A stretch of 64,000 nucleotides of DNA from Caballeronia temeraria (GTDB taxonomy: Bacteria; Pseudomonadota; Gammaproteobacteria; Burkholderiales; Burkholderiaceae): contig NZ_FCOI02000012.1 of NCBI RefSeq assembly GCF_001544795.2, positions 165,663-229,662 of the forward strand, written 5' to 3'. The notes under the pieces were generated by a model, which was given only the letters and a program-made list of their open reading frames with translations, had not been told where the DNA came from and made no database searches. Positions 1-9,269 of this stretch are shown piece after piece (the stretch's first letter is position 1; each line of letters starts with the position of its first letter). Made by a program: the position numbers and the translations under genes.

Positions 1-1010
1 CGGCTTTGCGCAACAACATCGAAACGATGCGCCTCATCAAGGCCGGCCGCACGCCGACGGTTGAACTGCTCGACCATGCCGAAGTGCCCGAGCGTCCCGT
101 CAAGCCGGTCAAGGCGCTGGTGCTCGTGATCGCCGCAGGTATTGGTCTTTTCATCGGCATCGTGCTGGCATTTGCTCGCGACTTCCTGTTCAAGGGCGTG
201 CTCGATCCGAAGGAACTGGAATCGAAGACGGGTCTTTCGGTATTCGCGACGATTCCGGACAGCGACCGCCAGAAAGAGCTTGCGAAGCGTATCGCCGAGA
301 AGAAGCCGGAACAGCTCGCACTCGCTTCGCGTTACCCGACCGATCCGGCCGTGGAAGGCCTGCGCATGATGCGCTCGTCCCTGCAGTACGCGTTGATGGA
401 TGCGCCGAACAACGTCGTGATGCTGGCGGGTCCGTTGCCCGGCATCGGCAAGTCGTTCGTCTCGGCGAATCTGGCGACGCTGCTCGCCGCGGGCGGCAAG
501 CGTGTTCTGCTCGTCGACTGCGACCTGCGCCGCGGCCACCTGAACCAGTACTTCGGCCTGCCGCGCGGCAAGGGTCTCGTGGATGTCGTGAACGGTTCCG
601 CGACGCTCGAGGAAACCGTGCATCGCTCGGTGCTGAACAACCTCGACTTCGTCCAGTGCGGCTTCTATCCGCCGGACCCGGCCGAGCTGCTCCTGTCGGA
701 CGCGTTCACGGAATCGGTGAACCGTGCGTCGGCGGACTACGACATCGTGCTGCTCGACGCACCGGCGATTCTGGCGGTGTCGGACACGGCGATCATGGCG
801 CCCGTCGCGGGTTCGATCTTCCTGGTTGCGCGTTATGGGGATACGCGCTCCGGTGAAATCTCGGAGTCGGTGAAACGGCTCGAACAGTCCGGCGCAAGCG
901 TCACCGGCGTTCTGTTGAACGGCTTCAAGGTGCACTACGGCAACTATGCCCAGGCGCGCCAGTACGGCGGCTACGCCTACGCTGCCTACAAGGCCGACGA
1001 CAAAGACTGA
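1..1010 (+). CDS. Exopolysaccharide Wzc-type chain-length/BY-kinase, C-terminal part (5' truncated)
   Basis: This is the C-terminal third of a Wzc/BceF-like bacterial tyrosine kinase, an inner-membrane protein that controls polymer length and export. The reading frame is open at the left edge, so the true start lies outside the window. Visible parts are a proline-rich segment (PERPVKPVKA) before one membrane helix (KALVLVIAAGIGLFIGIVLA), then a cytoplasmic kinase domain with Walker A (GPLPGIGKSF), Walker A' (LLVDCDLRRG) and Walker B (IVLLDAPA). It ends in a tyrosine cluster (YGNYAQARQYGGYAYAAY), the usual autophosphorylation tail. The downstream sugar-nucleotide and glycosyltransferase genes on the same strand place it at the head of an exopolysaccharide operon. 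The Walker A reads GIGKS rather than the common GxGKT, which is still functional in this family. Confidence 0.93.
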   Translation, partial: ALRNNIETMRLIKAGRTPTVELLDHAEVPERPVKPVKALVLVIAAGIGLFIGIVLAFARDFLFKGVLDPKELESKTGLSVFATIPDSDRQKELAKRIAEKKPEQLALASRYPTDPAVEGLRMMRSSLQYALMDAPNNVVMLAGPLPGIGKSFVSANLATLLAAGGKRVLLVDCDLRRGHLNQYFGLPRGKGLVDVVNGSATLEETVHRSVLNNLDFVQCGFYPPDPAELLLSDAFTESVNRASADYDIVLLDAPAILAVSDTAIMAPVAGSIFLVARYGDTRSGEISESVKRLEQSGASVTGVLLNGFKVHYGNYAQARQYGGYAYAAYKADDKD

Positions 1011-1106
1011 GGCCTGACTCATATCCGGCATCCACTCGTGCTGGACCCCGAATCAAAAAGCAGTACTAAACAAATGTCCTGAGTTGTATAACGAGGAGAA
1101 GTGAAT

Positions 1107-2384
1107 ATGTTCTCGCCGCAAGAGTTGAAACTCGGTATCGTCGGCCTGGGTTATGTGGGCCTGCCGCTTGCCGTCGAATTCGGTAAGCGCCATCCCGTCG
1201 TGGGCTTCGACATCAACCGTGCGCGCATCAACGCGCTGCGCGAAGGGCGTGATGTCACGCTCGAAGTCGACGATGCCGAGCTGGCCTCCGCGACGCTCAT
1301 GCAATACAGCGCCGAAGTCGAAGACCTGCGCAGCTGCACGGTTTTCATCGCGACCGTGCCGACGCCGATCGACCACTACAAGCGCCCGGACCTTTCGCCG
1401 CTGATCGGCGCGTCGACGACCATCGGCAGCGTGCTGAAGAAGGGCGACGTCGTCATCTATGAATCGACGGTTTATCCCGGCGCGACCGAGGAAGAGTGCG
1501 TGCCGGTGCTCGAAAAGATGTCGGGCCTGAAGTTCAACGAGGACTTCTTCGTCGGCTACAGCCCCGAGCGGATCAACCCGGGCGACAAGTCGCACCGTCT
1601 GCCGGACATCAAGAAAGTGACGTCCGGTTCGACGCCCGAAGTGGCGGATTTCGTCGACGAGCTGTATCGCGGCATCATCACGGCGGGCACGCACAAGGCG
1701 AGCAGCATTCGCGTGGCGGAAGCAGCGAAAGTGATCGAGAACACGCAGCGCGACGTGAACATCGCGCTGATCAACGAACTGTCGATCATCTTCAACAAGA
1801 TGAACATCGACACCGAGTCCGTGCTGCTCGCGGCCGGCACGAAGTGGAACTTCATCCCGTTCCGTCCGGGTCTCGTCGGCGGCCACTGCATCGGCGTGGA
1901 TCCGTACTACCTGACGCACAAGGCGCAGGCGATCGGCTATCACCCGGAAATCATCCTCGCCGGGCGGCGCCTGAACGACAGCATGGGCAACTACGTCGTC
2001 TCGCAGCTCGTGAAGACGATGACCAAGCGCGATATCGCCATCTCCGGTGCGCGCGTGCTGATCATGGGCCTGACGTTCAAGGAGAACTGCCCGGACCTGC
2101 GCAACACGCGCGTGGTCGACATCATCGCGGACCTCAAGGAGTACGGCGTCCAGGTCGACGTGTACGACCCGTGGGTCTCGAAGGAAGAGGCGCATCACGA
2201 GTACGGCATCGATCCGGTCGATCAGCCGGCCAAGGGCGTCTACGACGCGATCGTGCTCGCCGTGGCGCACAAGCAGTTCGCCGATGAAGGCGCGGAAGGC
2301 ATCCACGCCTACGGCAAGTCGCGGCACGTGCTGTGCGACCTCAAGTACGTTCTGCCGCCCGAGTCGAGCGACATGCGTCTCTGA
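1107..2384 (+). CDS. UDP-N-acetyl-hexosamine 6-dehydrogenase (TviB/WbpO type)
   Basis: NAD-dependent dehydrogenase that oxidises C6 of UDP-GlcNAc or UDP-GalNAc to the uronic acid, supplying an acidic sugar for the polymer. The N-terminal Rossmann motif GIVGLGYVGLPLA is at about residues 8-20. The catalytic cysteine lies in GGHCIGVDPYYLT at about residue 260, and the C-terminal UDP-binding domain follows. The length of 425 residues is normal for the TviB/VipA/WbpO group. The ATG at 1107 is preferred over the GTG at 1101 because the Shine-Dalgarno GAGGAG (1093-1098) is 8 bases from the ATG and only 2 from the GTG. Together with the WbpP-like epimerase at 3704 it suggests production of UDP-GalNAcA, as in Vi antigen. 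The exact substrate order is inferred from the gene pair. Confidence 0.92.
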   Translation: MFSPQELKLGIVGLGYVGLPLAVEFGKRHPVVGFDINRARINALREGRDVTLEVDDAELASATLMQYSAEVEDLRSCTVFIATVPTPIDHYKRPDLSPLIGASTTIGSVLKKGDVVIYESTVYPGATEEECVPVLEKMSGLKFNEDFFVGYSPERINPGDKSHRLPDIKKVTSGSTPEVADFVDELYRGIITAGTHKASSIRVAEAAKVIENTQRDVNIALINELSIIFNKMNIDTESVLLAAGTKWNFIPFRPGLVGGHCIGVDPYYLTHKAQAIGYHPEIILAGRRLNDSMGNYVVSQLVKTMTKRDIAISGARVLIMGLTFKENCPDLRNTRVVDIIADLKEYGVQVDVYDPWVSKEEAHHEYGIDPVDQPAKGVYDAIVLAVAHKQFADEGAEGIHAYGKSRHVLCDLKYVLPPESSDMRL

Positions 2385-2499
2385 GGTTCGGTGGCATCGG
2401 CACTGATCGATGCAGGCCGTCGCACAACATCGCCGCGGTTCGGCTCTCGAGATTCGGGAGTTGCCCGCGGCGATGTCAACCGGACGTTCGGAGTTCGCA

Positions 2500-3711
2500 A
2501 TGAAGATGCCCAAGGTAGTTCTGTACGCCAACACCGATTGGTATCTATATAACTTTCGACTTTCGTTCGCTCGCAAACTGCGCGATGCGGGTTTCGAGGT
2601 CATTCTGTTGTCACCGGACGGCGAATACGGCCCGAAGTTGCGTGATCAGGGCTTTCGCTGGCATGCCGTGCCGATGAACCGGCGCAGCCTGAATCCGCTG
2701 CGCGAGTTCGCGCTCGTGCTGTGGCTCGCGCGTTTCTTCCAGCGCGAAAAGCCGCAGCTCGTGCACGGCTTCACGATCAAGAGCGCAGTGTACGGCTCGT
2801 TCGCGAGCAAGCTCGCAGGCGTGCCGGCGCGCGTGAATGCGGTCGCGGGCATGGGCTATGTCTTCACGAGCCGCGACCTGAAGGCGCGTATTCTGAAGCC
2901 GATCGTGCGTACGGTCATGCGCTCGGCGCTGAATGGACGCGACAGCATTCTCGTGCTGCAGAACCCGGATGACATCAAGCTGTTCGAGGCCGCGCGCATC
3001 GTCGAGAAGCAGTCGATTCGTCTGATCAAAGGATCGGGCGTCGATCTCACCCGCTTCAAGGTGCGCGAAGAATCGCCGGAAGATGCGGTCAAACCGCTGC
3101 GCATTCTGCTGGCTGCGCGGCTCGTGTGGGACAAGGGCATCGAGGAATATGTGGAGGCGGCGCGCATGCTGCGGCGCGAGAACCGCACCGTGCGCTTCCT
3201 CCTCGCCGGCTCGCCCGATGACGGTAATCCGGCGTCGGTGAGCACGGCGATGGTCCACGGCTGGGTCAAGGAAGGGCTCGTCGAATGGCTCGGTCATGTG
3301 AGCGACATGCCGAAGCTCTTCACGGAAGTGGATGTGATGGTGCTGCCGAGCTATCGCGAAGGCTTGCCGAAAGCGTTGATCGAAGCCGCGGGCTGTGCGC
3401 TGCCGCTGATCACGACGGACGCGCCGGGCTGCCGCGAAGTGGTCAGCGAGTCGGGCGTAGATGGACTGCAGGTGCCGGTGCGCGATGCAGGCGCGCTCGC
3501 CGATGCGATCCGCCAGCTCGACGACGACCGCGCGCTCGCGAGAACGCTGGGCCTCGCCGCGCGGGAGAAGGCACTGAAGAATTTCGACGAACGCATCGTT
3601 ATCGAGAAGACGCTTGCCGTGTATCGCGAGCTGGTTCCCTCGATCGCGATCGAAGGCGAGCGCCGCGAACACGCCGCGCCCGTCGGCAAATTTGGAGACT
3701 TTCATGTCTGA
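2500..3711 (+). CDS. Glycosyltransferase family 4
   Basis: A GT-B fold cytoplasmic glycosyltransferase of family 4 that adds one sugar to the lipid-linked repeat unit. The N-terminal acceptor domain starts KVVLYANTDWYLYNFRLSFA and resembles PglA/WbpX-like enzymes. The C-terminal donor domain carries the E-x7-E motif region (EGLPKALIEAAGCALPLI) and GCREVV. The frame is open from 2410, but the ATG at 2500 has GGAG six bases upstream and gives a normal N terminus. The gene overlaps the next one by 8 bases, so the two are translationally coupled. Sugar specificity cannot be read from the sequence. Confidence 0.9.
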   Translation: MKMPKVVLYANTDWYLYNFRLSFARKLRDAGFEVILLSPDGEYGPKLRDQGFRWHAVPMNRRSLNPLREFALVLWLARFFQREKPQLVHGFTIKSAVYGSFASKLAGVPARVNAVAGMGYVFTSRDLKARILKPIVRTVMRSALNGRDSILVLQNPDDIKLFEAARIVEKQSIRLIKGSGVDLTRFKVREESPEDAVKPLRILLAARLVWDKGIEEYVEAARMLRRENRTVRFLLAGSPDDGNPASVSTAMVHGWVKEGLVEWLGHVSDMPKLFTEVDVMVLPSYREGLPKALIEAAGCALPLITTDAPGCREVVSESGVDGLQVPVRDAGALADAIRQLDDDRALARTLGLAAREKALKNFDERIVIEKTLAVYRELVPSIAIEGERREHAAPVGKFGDFHV

Positions 3712-4774
3712 TCGTTACGAATCGATCCGTCAACAACTGACGCGCGATCCGCAGAAGTGGCTGATCACCGGCGTCGCCGGTTTCATCGGCTCGAATCTGC
3801 TCGAAGCGCTGCTGAAGCTCGACCAGGAAGTCGTCGGGCTCGACAACTTCGCGACGGGCCATCAGCGCAATCTCGACGAAGTGCGCTCGCTCGTGACGCC
3901 TGCGCAATGGGCTCGCTTTAGCTTCATCGAAGGCGACATCCGCAATCTCGACGATTGCCGCGCCGCGGTGAAAGGCGCCGCGCACGTGCTGCACGAAGCG
4001 GCGCTCGGCTCGGTGCCGCGCTCCGTGAACGATCCGATCACGACGCACGAAGTCAACATCAGCGGCTTTCTGAACATGCTCGTCGCCGCGCGCGATGCGA
4101 AAGTCGAGAGCTTCACCTATGCGGCATCGAGCTCCACGTACGGCGACCATCCGGGTCTGCCGAAGGTCGAGGATCGCATCGGTCAGCCGCTCTCGCCGTA
4201 TGCGGTGACGAAGTACGCCAACGAGCTGTATGCGTCGGTGTTTGCGCGCACGTATGGTCTGAACGCGATCGGCCTGCGCTACTTCAATGTCTTCGGCAAG
4301 CGCCAGGATCCGGACGGCGCGTATGCGGCCGTGATCCCGAAGTGGACGGCCGCGCTCATCGACGATGAACAGGTCACCATTAACGGCGATGGCGAGACGA
4401 GCCGCGATTTCTGCTTCATCGATAACGTCGTGCAGATGAATATCCTCGCGGCGCTCTCGAATGCCGATGCGCGCAATCAGGTCTACAACGTCGCGGTCGG
4501 CGATCGCACGACGCTCAATCAGTTGTATGACGGCCTGAAACGCGAGCTCGCCGAGAACGGTGTGATCAACGAGGGCAGCCCGGTATATGCACCGTTCCGC
4601 GCGGGCGACGTGCGTCATTCGCAGGCGAACGTCGATAAAGCGGCGCAATTGCTCGGCTATGCGAGCGCGATTCCGCTGGCCGATGGTCTCGCGATCGCGA
4701 TGCCGTGGTACATCCGCTTCCTTTCGCAGCGCCGCGTTCCGGTCGAAGCCGACATGGCGACGAGGCCCGCATGA
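3704..4774 (+). CDS. UDP-N-acetylglucosamine 4-epimerase (WbpP/TviC-like)
   Basis: Extended short-chain dehydrogenase that interconverts UDP-GlcNAc and UDP-GalNAc, or their uronic acids. It shows the nucleotide motif TGVAGFIGSN, the WbpP-typical LDNFATGHQRNLDEV segment, the Ser/Thr site AASSSTYGDH and the catalytic YAVTK. Its 356 residues match the WbpP/TviC group, which is longer than GalE. The ATG at 3704 is preceded by GGAG at 3694-3697 and overlaps the end of the glycosyltransferase before it. With the dehydrogenase at 1107 it should supply UDP-GalNAcA. Biochemical preference for N-acetylated substrates is inferred from family membership. Confidence 0.92.
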   Translation: MSDRYESIRQQLTRDPQKWLITGVAGFIGSNLLEALLKLDQEVVGLDNFATGHQRNLDEVRSLVTPAQWARFSFIEGDIRNLDDCRAAVKGAAHVLHEAALGSVPRSVNDPITTHEVNISGFLNMLVAARDAKVESFTYAASSSTYGDHPGLPKVEDRIGQPLSPYAVTKYANELYASVFARTYGLNAIGLRYFNVFGKRQDPDGAYAAVIPKWTAALIDDEQVTINGDGETSRDFCFIDNVVQMNILAALSNADARNQVYNVAVGDRTTLNQLYDGLKRELAENGVINEGSPVYAPFRAGDVRHSQANVDKAAQLLGYASAIPLADGLAIAMPWYIRFLSQRRVPVEADMATRPA

Positions 4775-5937
4775 AAATAGTCGTTTTCATCTACTCGATG
4801 CACGGCGGCGGCGCGGAGCGCGTCACCGCCAATCTCGCGAACGAGTGGGCGGCGCTCGGCTGGGAAGTGACCGTCGTCACGCTGACGGCCGGTGAAGGCG
4901 ACGTCTATCCGTTTCATCCGGGCGTGAAGCGTATCGAGCTGGGTCTCGCGGGCGGCGTCGAGGGCGGCGGCTTCGTGCGCACGCTGATCTCGAACGCGAA
5001 GCGCGTGCTGGCTTTCCGCAAGGTGCTGCGCGAGACCAAGCCGACCGTCGCGCTGGGCGTCATGGCGACCGCCAACGTGCTCGCCGTGCTCGCGGGCATC
5101 GGCCTGCCGTACAAGATCATCGCGAGCGAGCACACGCATCCGCCGCGCGCGCCGCTCACGCCGTTCTGGGAGCGTCTGCGGCTCATGACGTATCGCTTCG
5201 CGGACAAGGTCGTCGCACTCACGGATGAGACCCGCGACTGGATCGAAACGCATTGCCGCTGCACCGACGTCAAGGTGATTCCGCCGCCGTTCACGCTGCC
5301 CATCGCGCGAACGAATCCGATCATCGAGCCGAAAAGTGTCGTCCGTGAAGAGCGCAAGCTGCTGCTCGCGGTCGGACGGCTGTCGCCCGAAAAGGGCTTC
5401 GACAGCCTCATCGATGCGTTCAGGAAGATCGCCGGCGCGCTGCCGCAATGGGATCTCGTGATCGTCGGCGAAGGTCTGGCGCGCGCGAGTCTCGAACGCC
5501 GCGTCGACGAAGCGAAACTGCGTGGCCGCGTGTTTCTGCCAGGCCGCGCCGGCAACGTCGCCGACTGGTACGAGCGCGCGGATCTGTACGTGCTCAGTTC
5601 GCACTTCGAAGGATTTTCGATGACGCTCGTCGAAGCGATGGCGAGCGGTTGCGCCGCCGTGAGCTACGACTGCGATTCGGGCCCGCGCGTGATCGTCACG
5701 CACGGCACGAACGGGCTGCTCGTGAATCCTGTCGGCGATGCGAGCGCGCTCGCGAAGTCGCTCGAAACGCTGATGAAGGACGACGCAGAGCGTCATCGCA
5801 TGGCGCACTGCGCGACCTCGGTCAACGACACGTTCGCGTTGCCGAAGACCATTGCGCTATGGCAGGAAGTGTTCGAAGAATCCGGCGTGAAGGTTCCGCG
5901 CCGCGCGAATCTGCGCGTTCCCGTTGCCGGACGATAA
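4771..5937 (+). CDS. Glycosyltransferase family 4
   Basis: Second GT4 enzyme of the cluster, 388 residues. It opens with MKIVVFIYSMHGGGAERV, the GGGAERV loop typical of GT4 enzymes similar to GalNAc/GlcNAc transferases such as PglH or PglJ. The donor-binding half includes VGRLSPEKGFDSLIDAF, GEG and SHFEGFSMTLVEAMASG. The start ATG overlaps the stop of the epimerase (ATGA), which shows tight translational coupling. The next gene encodes a clear paralogue with the same N-terminal pattern, so the two may add related residues. Donor and acceptor are unknown. Confidence 0.9.
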   Translation: MKIVVFIYSMHGGGAERVTANLANEWAALGWEVTVVTLTAGEGDVYPFHPGVKRIELGLAGGVEGGGFVRTLISNAKRVLAFRKVLRETKPTVALGVMATANVLAVLAGIGLPYKIIASEHTHPPRAPLTPFWERLRLMTYRFADKVVALTDETRDWIETHCRCTDVKVIPPPFTLPIARTNPIIEPKSVVREERKLLLAVGRLSPEKGFDSLIDAFRKIAGALPQWDLVIVGEGLARASLERRVDEAKLRGRVFLPGRAGNVADWYERADLYVLSSHFEGFSMTLVEAMASGCAAVSYDCDSGPRVIVTHGTNGLLVNPVGDASALAKSLETLMKDDAERHRMAHCATSVNDTFALPKTIALWQEVFEESGVKVPRRANLRVPVAGR

Positions 5938-5950
5938 GGAGCCACGACCG

Positions 5951-7114
5951 ATGAACATCATGCTCGTGGTCAGTTCGATGGGAAGCGGCGGCGCCGAGCG
6001 CGTCGCGGCTTCTCTCGTCAATGCGTGGGCGCAACGCGGCGATACGGTGACGCTCGTCATCACGTACAGCGGCCGTGGCGCGTGCTTCTATCCGCTCGCG
6101 GACAACGTGCGCTGCGTGTTTCTCGCCGATCGCGTGAAGGCCGGCGCGCGCATGCTCCAATACCCCGCGCGGTTTCGCGCGCTGCGTGCGCTGATTCGCG
6201 AAAGCGCGCCAGATGTGGTCGTATCGTTTCTCTCGAACGTGAACATCACGACGATTCTCGCGACGCGCGGGCTCGGCATTCCGGTGATCGCGTGCGAGCA
6301 CATCGACCCGTCCGCCGACGGCCGCTCGCAACTCATGAGCCAGATGTGCCGCTTCGTTTATCCGAGCGCGGATCTGCTCACGCTGCTGACGGATAACATG
6401 GAGGCGTCGTTCCGGAAGATGGTGCCGCGCGTGAAGCGTATCGAAGTGGTGCCCAATCCGCTACCGGACGAACTGCTGCTGTTGCAGCCCGAGACCGTCG
6501 AGAAGAGCGCGCGCAAGCGGCTCGTCGCGGTCGGGCGGCTCAACACGCAAAAACAGTTCGATATGCTTATCGATGTGTTTGCGACGCTTGCGCCCGAGTT
6601 TCCAGGCTGGGATTTGTGGATCTGGGGAGAAGGTCCGGAACGCGCGGTGCTCGAAACGCAGGTCGCGCAACTGAAGGTGGGCGAACGCGTGCTGATGCCC
6701 GGCAAGACGACGACGCCGTGGGAAGAGATGGCGCGCTCGGATGCGTTCGTGCTGTCGTCGCGCTATGAAGGTTTGCCGATGGCGATGCTCGAAGGCATGG
6801 CGCTCGGCCTCGCGACCGTCGCGTTCGATTGCAAGAGCGGCCCGCGCGAACTCACGCGCGATGGCCAGGACGGCCTGCTCGTGCCGCCCGGCGACAAGGC
6901 TGCGCTCATCGAGGCATTGCGGCGCGTGATGTCGGACGAAGCGTTGCGCGCAGAACTGGGCCGCAAGGCGGCGGCGTCGGTGCGGCAGCGCTATTCGTCG
7001 CCGGCAATCCTGCGCCAGTGGGACGCGATCTTTGCGCAACTCGGCGCGCGCTCGCGCGGCGATGAAGGCAAGGGCGCGGCGTATCCGCGCACGATGACGG
7101 GAGAAAAAGCGTAA
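5951..7114 (+). CDS. Glycosyltransferase family 4 (paralogue of the preceding gene)
   Basis: Third GT4 enzyme, 387 residues, starting MNIMLVVSSMGSGGAERVAA. The donor domain has VGRLNTQKQFDMLIDVF, WGEGPER and SRYEGLPMAMLEGMALGLA. The ATG at 5951 follows AAGGAG (5936-5941) at 9 bases, and the longer frame from 5924 is not needed. The stop overlaps the start of the beta-helix gene (TAATG). Its similarity in layout to the preceding enzyme suggests an ancient duplication within the cluster. Specificity is not predictable from sequence alone. Confidence 0.9.
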   Translation: MNIMLVVSSMGSGGAERVAASLVNAWAQRGDTVTLVITYSGRGACFYPLADNVRCVFLADRVKAGARMLQYPARFRALRALIRESAPDVVVSFLSNVNITTILATRGLGIPVIACEHIDPSADGRSQLMSQMCRFVYPSADLLTLLTDNMEASFRKMVPRVKRIEVVPNPLPDELLLLQPETVEKSARKRLVAVGRLNTQKQFDMLIDVFATLAPEFPGWDLWIWGEGPERAVLETQVAQLKVGERVLMPGKTTTPWEEMARSDAFVLSSRYEGLPMAMLEGMALGLATVAFDCKSGPRELTRDGQDGLLVPPGDKAALIEALRRVMSDEALRAELGRKAAASVRQRYSSPAILRQWDAIFAQLGARSRGDEGKGAAYPRTMTGEKA

Positions 7115-8133
7115 TGGTCGGCCGGCGTCGCGTGATCCAGTCGCTGCTGATGGGCGCCGTCGCCGGTGGTGCGGGCGCGGCGGGCATCGGCGCGCGTGCG
7201 GCTCAGATGCGCGATGTCGTCATCGACAAATCGTTCGGCGTGAAGGGCGACGGCAAGACCAACGATCGCGTCGCGCTGCAGCGGGCCATCGATCGATCCG
7301 TCGATTCGACCTTGCTCATCACGGGCAAGTGCCGTATCGACGACAAGGGGCTCGATCTGCGGCGCAACAGCCACGTGCGATTCGCGCGGGGTGCGTCGAT
7401 CAAGCTGCTGCCGCACAACACGTCGTTCTATTCGATCTTTCGTCTGTGGGACGTGAACAACGTGCGCGTCGAGAACGCGGTGCTCGACGGCAGCAAGGAA
7501 CTGAATGCGGCCAAGCCGGAGCTGCGCGAAAACGGTCACGGCATGGGCTTTTCGATCGCCGGAAGCACGGAGGTGACGCTCATCTCGCCGAAGACGATCG
7601 GGTGCTGGGGCGATGGCATCTACATCGCCAATAGCTACAACGTCGGGTTCAAGTACAGCAGCGGCATTCGCGTGGTGAATCATCACGCGGACCGCTGCCG
7701 CCGCCAGGGCGTGTCGATCATCAGCGGACGCAACATCGTGTTCGAGAATCCGCTGTGGGAGAACATCGGCGGCACGCAGCCGGAAGCGGGTCTGGACGCG
7801 GAGCCGAACAGCAATGCGGACATCCTCGAGAACATCCGCATTGTCAATCCGACGACGCGCAACTGCCGGTACGGAATCATCGTCTGGCTGGAAGAGATCG
7901 TCGGACCGATGCCCAAGCATGTCGATATCGGCATCACGAATCATCGCGATGAAGGCGCGAGCGATGCGGCGTTCGCCGTGTCGTCGCTCAAGCTGAACGG
8001 GCGCAGAGTGTCCGGGCAGATCGCGAGCCATTCGCCGACATGGGTGAGTCCGAAGCTCTCGACGGTGGAGAGCATCGATTACGACAAGGCAGGACCGGAG
8101 ATCATCGTCACCAACCTGAGGCTCGTGCAGTGA
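7114..8133 (+). CDS. Secreted right-handed beta-helix protein, pectate-lyase-like (EPS-associated)
   Basis: Protein of 339 residues with a Tat-like signal (GRRRVIQSLLMGAVAGGAG, about residues 3-21), followed by a Pectate_lyase_3/parallel beta-helix repeat domain beginning SFGVKGDGKTNDRVAL. Such proteins in exopolysaccharide clusters act as polysaccharide lyases, hydrolases or epimerases in the periplasm. The start overlaps the stop of the glycosyltransferase, so it belongs to the operon. It is strikingly similar to the lipoprotein encoded at 15603: both share the stretches GASIKLLPHN, DGSKELN, HGMGFSI, WGDGIYI and CRRQGVSIISG. The catalytic type is not established, and lyase is an inference from the fold. 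Confidence 0.85.
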   Translation: MVGRRRVIQSLLMGAVAGGAGAAGIGARAAQMRDVVIDKSFGVKGDGKTNDRVALQRAIDRSVDSTLLITGKCRIDDKGLDLRRNSHVRFARGASIKLLPHNTSFYSIFRLWDVNNVRVENAVLDGSKELNAAKPELRENGHGMGFSIAGSTEVTLISPKTIGCWGDGIYIANSYNVGFKYSSGIRVVNHHADRCRRQGVSIISGRNIVFENPLWENIGGTQPEAGLDAEPNSNADILENIRIVNPTTRNCRYGIIVWLEEIVGPMPKHVDIGITNHRDEGASDAAFAVSSLKLNGRRVSGQIASHSPTWVSPKLSTVESIDYDKAGPEIIVTNLRLVQ

Positions 8134-8175
8134 ACGCGCGCCCACACAATAAATAAAGCGAAAAAGGCCAATACG

Positions 8176-9264
8176 ATGCAGGCAACGACAATGAACAACA
8201 CGGCGCAGCAGAGCGCACCCATCAGGCGGATGACCGGATTCGCGTACTTCATGACGCCATCCGGATGGGCGTTCCTGGTGCTCGCGGCCACCGCGCTTTC
8301 CGTCGTCGCCTTCCGCGAGCGCAGCGTCGGCCTCATCTTCGACCAGGAAGCGTATATCCAGTACTTCCGCTCGACGGACTGGCACTGGCTCGTGCAGTTC
8401 TATCAGAACCGCGAGTCGGACATGGGCTTTCTCATCAGCCTCATCACCGAGGAGCTGGGCTGGCGCTCGTGGGTCATCTTTCTCAATGCGTTCGGCGTGA
8501 CGCCCGAGGGCGGCATCCGCATTACGGTGGTGCTGCTCAACGTCGTCGTGATGTATTCGCTGCTGCAGACGCGCCGGCCGCTCATCGGTCTGATCCTGTG
8601 GCTCGTCATTCCGTATGCGCTCGCCACGGTCGGCCTGTTCCAGATTCGCCAGGGCTTCGGGCTCGCGATTGCGATGCTGTTCGCATGCCGCTTCAACAAG
8701 CCGACGATCGGCATGGGACTCGCGAGCTTCGTGCACACGACCTTCGCGGTGCCCACGGCGTTTCTGCTGACCGCCGGCTTCTTCGGCGAACAGAAGAAGG
8801 CGCGGGCGATCGTCGCGGTGAGCGTGGTGGCGATCGTGCTCGCGTCGGCGGCGAAGTTCCTGTTCGCGACTTACGGCGGCCGGCGTATCGACGAATACTC
8901 GGGCTACCAGGAAAACTTCACGATCAAGCTGCTGTCGCTGCTGTTCTTCTACACGATGGCGTCAGTGATGGTGCTTTACTCGACGTGGCGCGCACAGGAC
9001 ACGGAACGCCAGCGTGCGTTCACGCGCGTCTCGATCATGCATGTCGGGCTGTTCGTGTATCTCGTCGTCGCGTTCTTCGTGTTTCCGTTCGCGAAGGGCC
9101 GCGTGTGGTACTGCGTGCCCTTGCTCCTGCCGTTCCTTGCGCCGGAGATCAAGTTCAAGAACGCGATGGTTCTCGTCATCACCTTCGGCGTGTTCGTGGC
9201 CGTCGCCGCCGACGCCACGAAGAGTTATTTCGAAGGCGTCTATCACTACTTCCTGATGCCCTGA
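8176..9264 (+). CDS. EpsG/Wzy-type polysaccharide polymerase, integral membrane
   Basis: Integral membrane protein of 362 residues with about ten hydrophobic segments, for example SGWAFLVLAATALSVVAF, GGIRITVVLLNVVVMYSLL and VGLFVYLVVAFFVFPFA. A periplasmic-loop motif (FDQEAYIQYF, YQNRESDMGF, FQIRQGFGLAIAM) is characteristic of EpsG-family polymerases. It should join lipid-linked repeat units in a Wzx/Wzy pathway. Its position between glycosyltransferases and modification enzymes fits. The motif GLF-QIRQGF agrees with EpsG more than with O-antigen Wzy. The assignment rests on topology and these motifs. Confidence 0.8.
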   Translation: MQATTMNNTAQQSAPIRRMTGFAYFMTPSGWAFLVLAATALSVVAFRERSVGLIFDQEAYIQYFRSTDWHWLVQFYQNRESDMGFLISLITEELGWRSWVIFLNAFGVTPEGGIRITVVLLNVVVMYSLLQTRRPLIGLILWLVIPYALATVGLFQIRQGFGLAIAMLFACRFNKPTIGMGLASFVHTTFAVPTAFLLTAGFFGEQKKARAIVAVSVVAIVLASAAKFLFATYGGRRIDEYSGYQENFTIKLLSLLFFYTMASVMVLYSTWRAQDTERQRAFTRVSIMHVGLFVYLVVAFFVFPFAKGRVWYCVPLLLPFLAPEIKFKNAMVLVITFGVFVAVAADATKSYFEGVYHYFLMP

Positions 9265-9269
9265 CGACG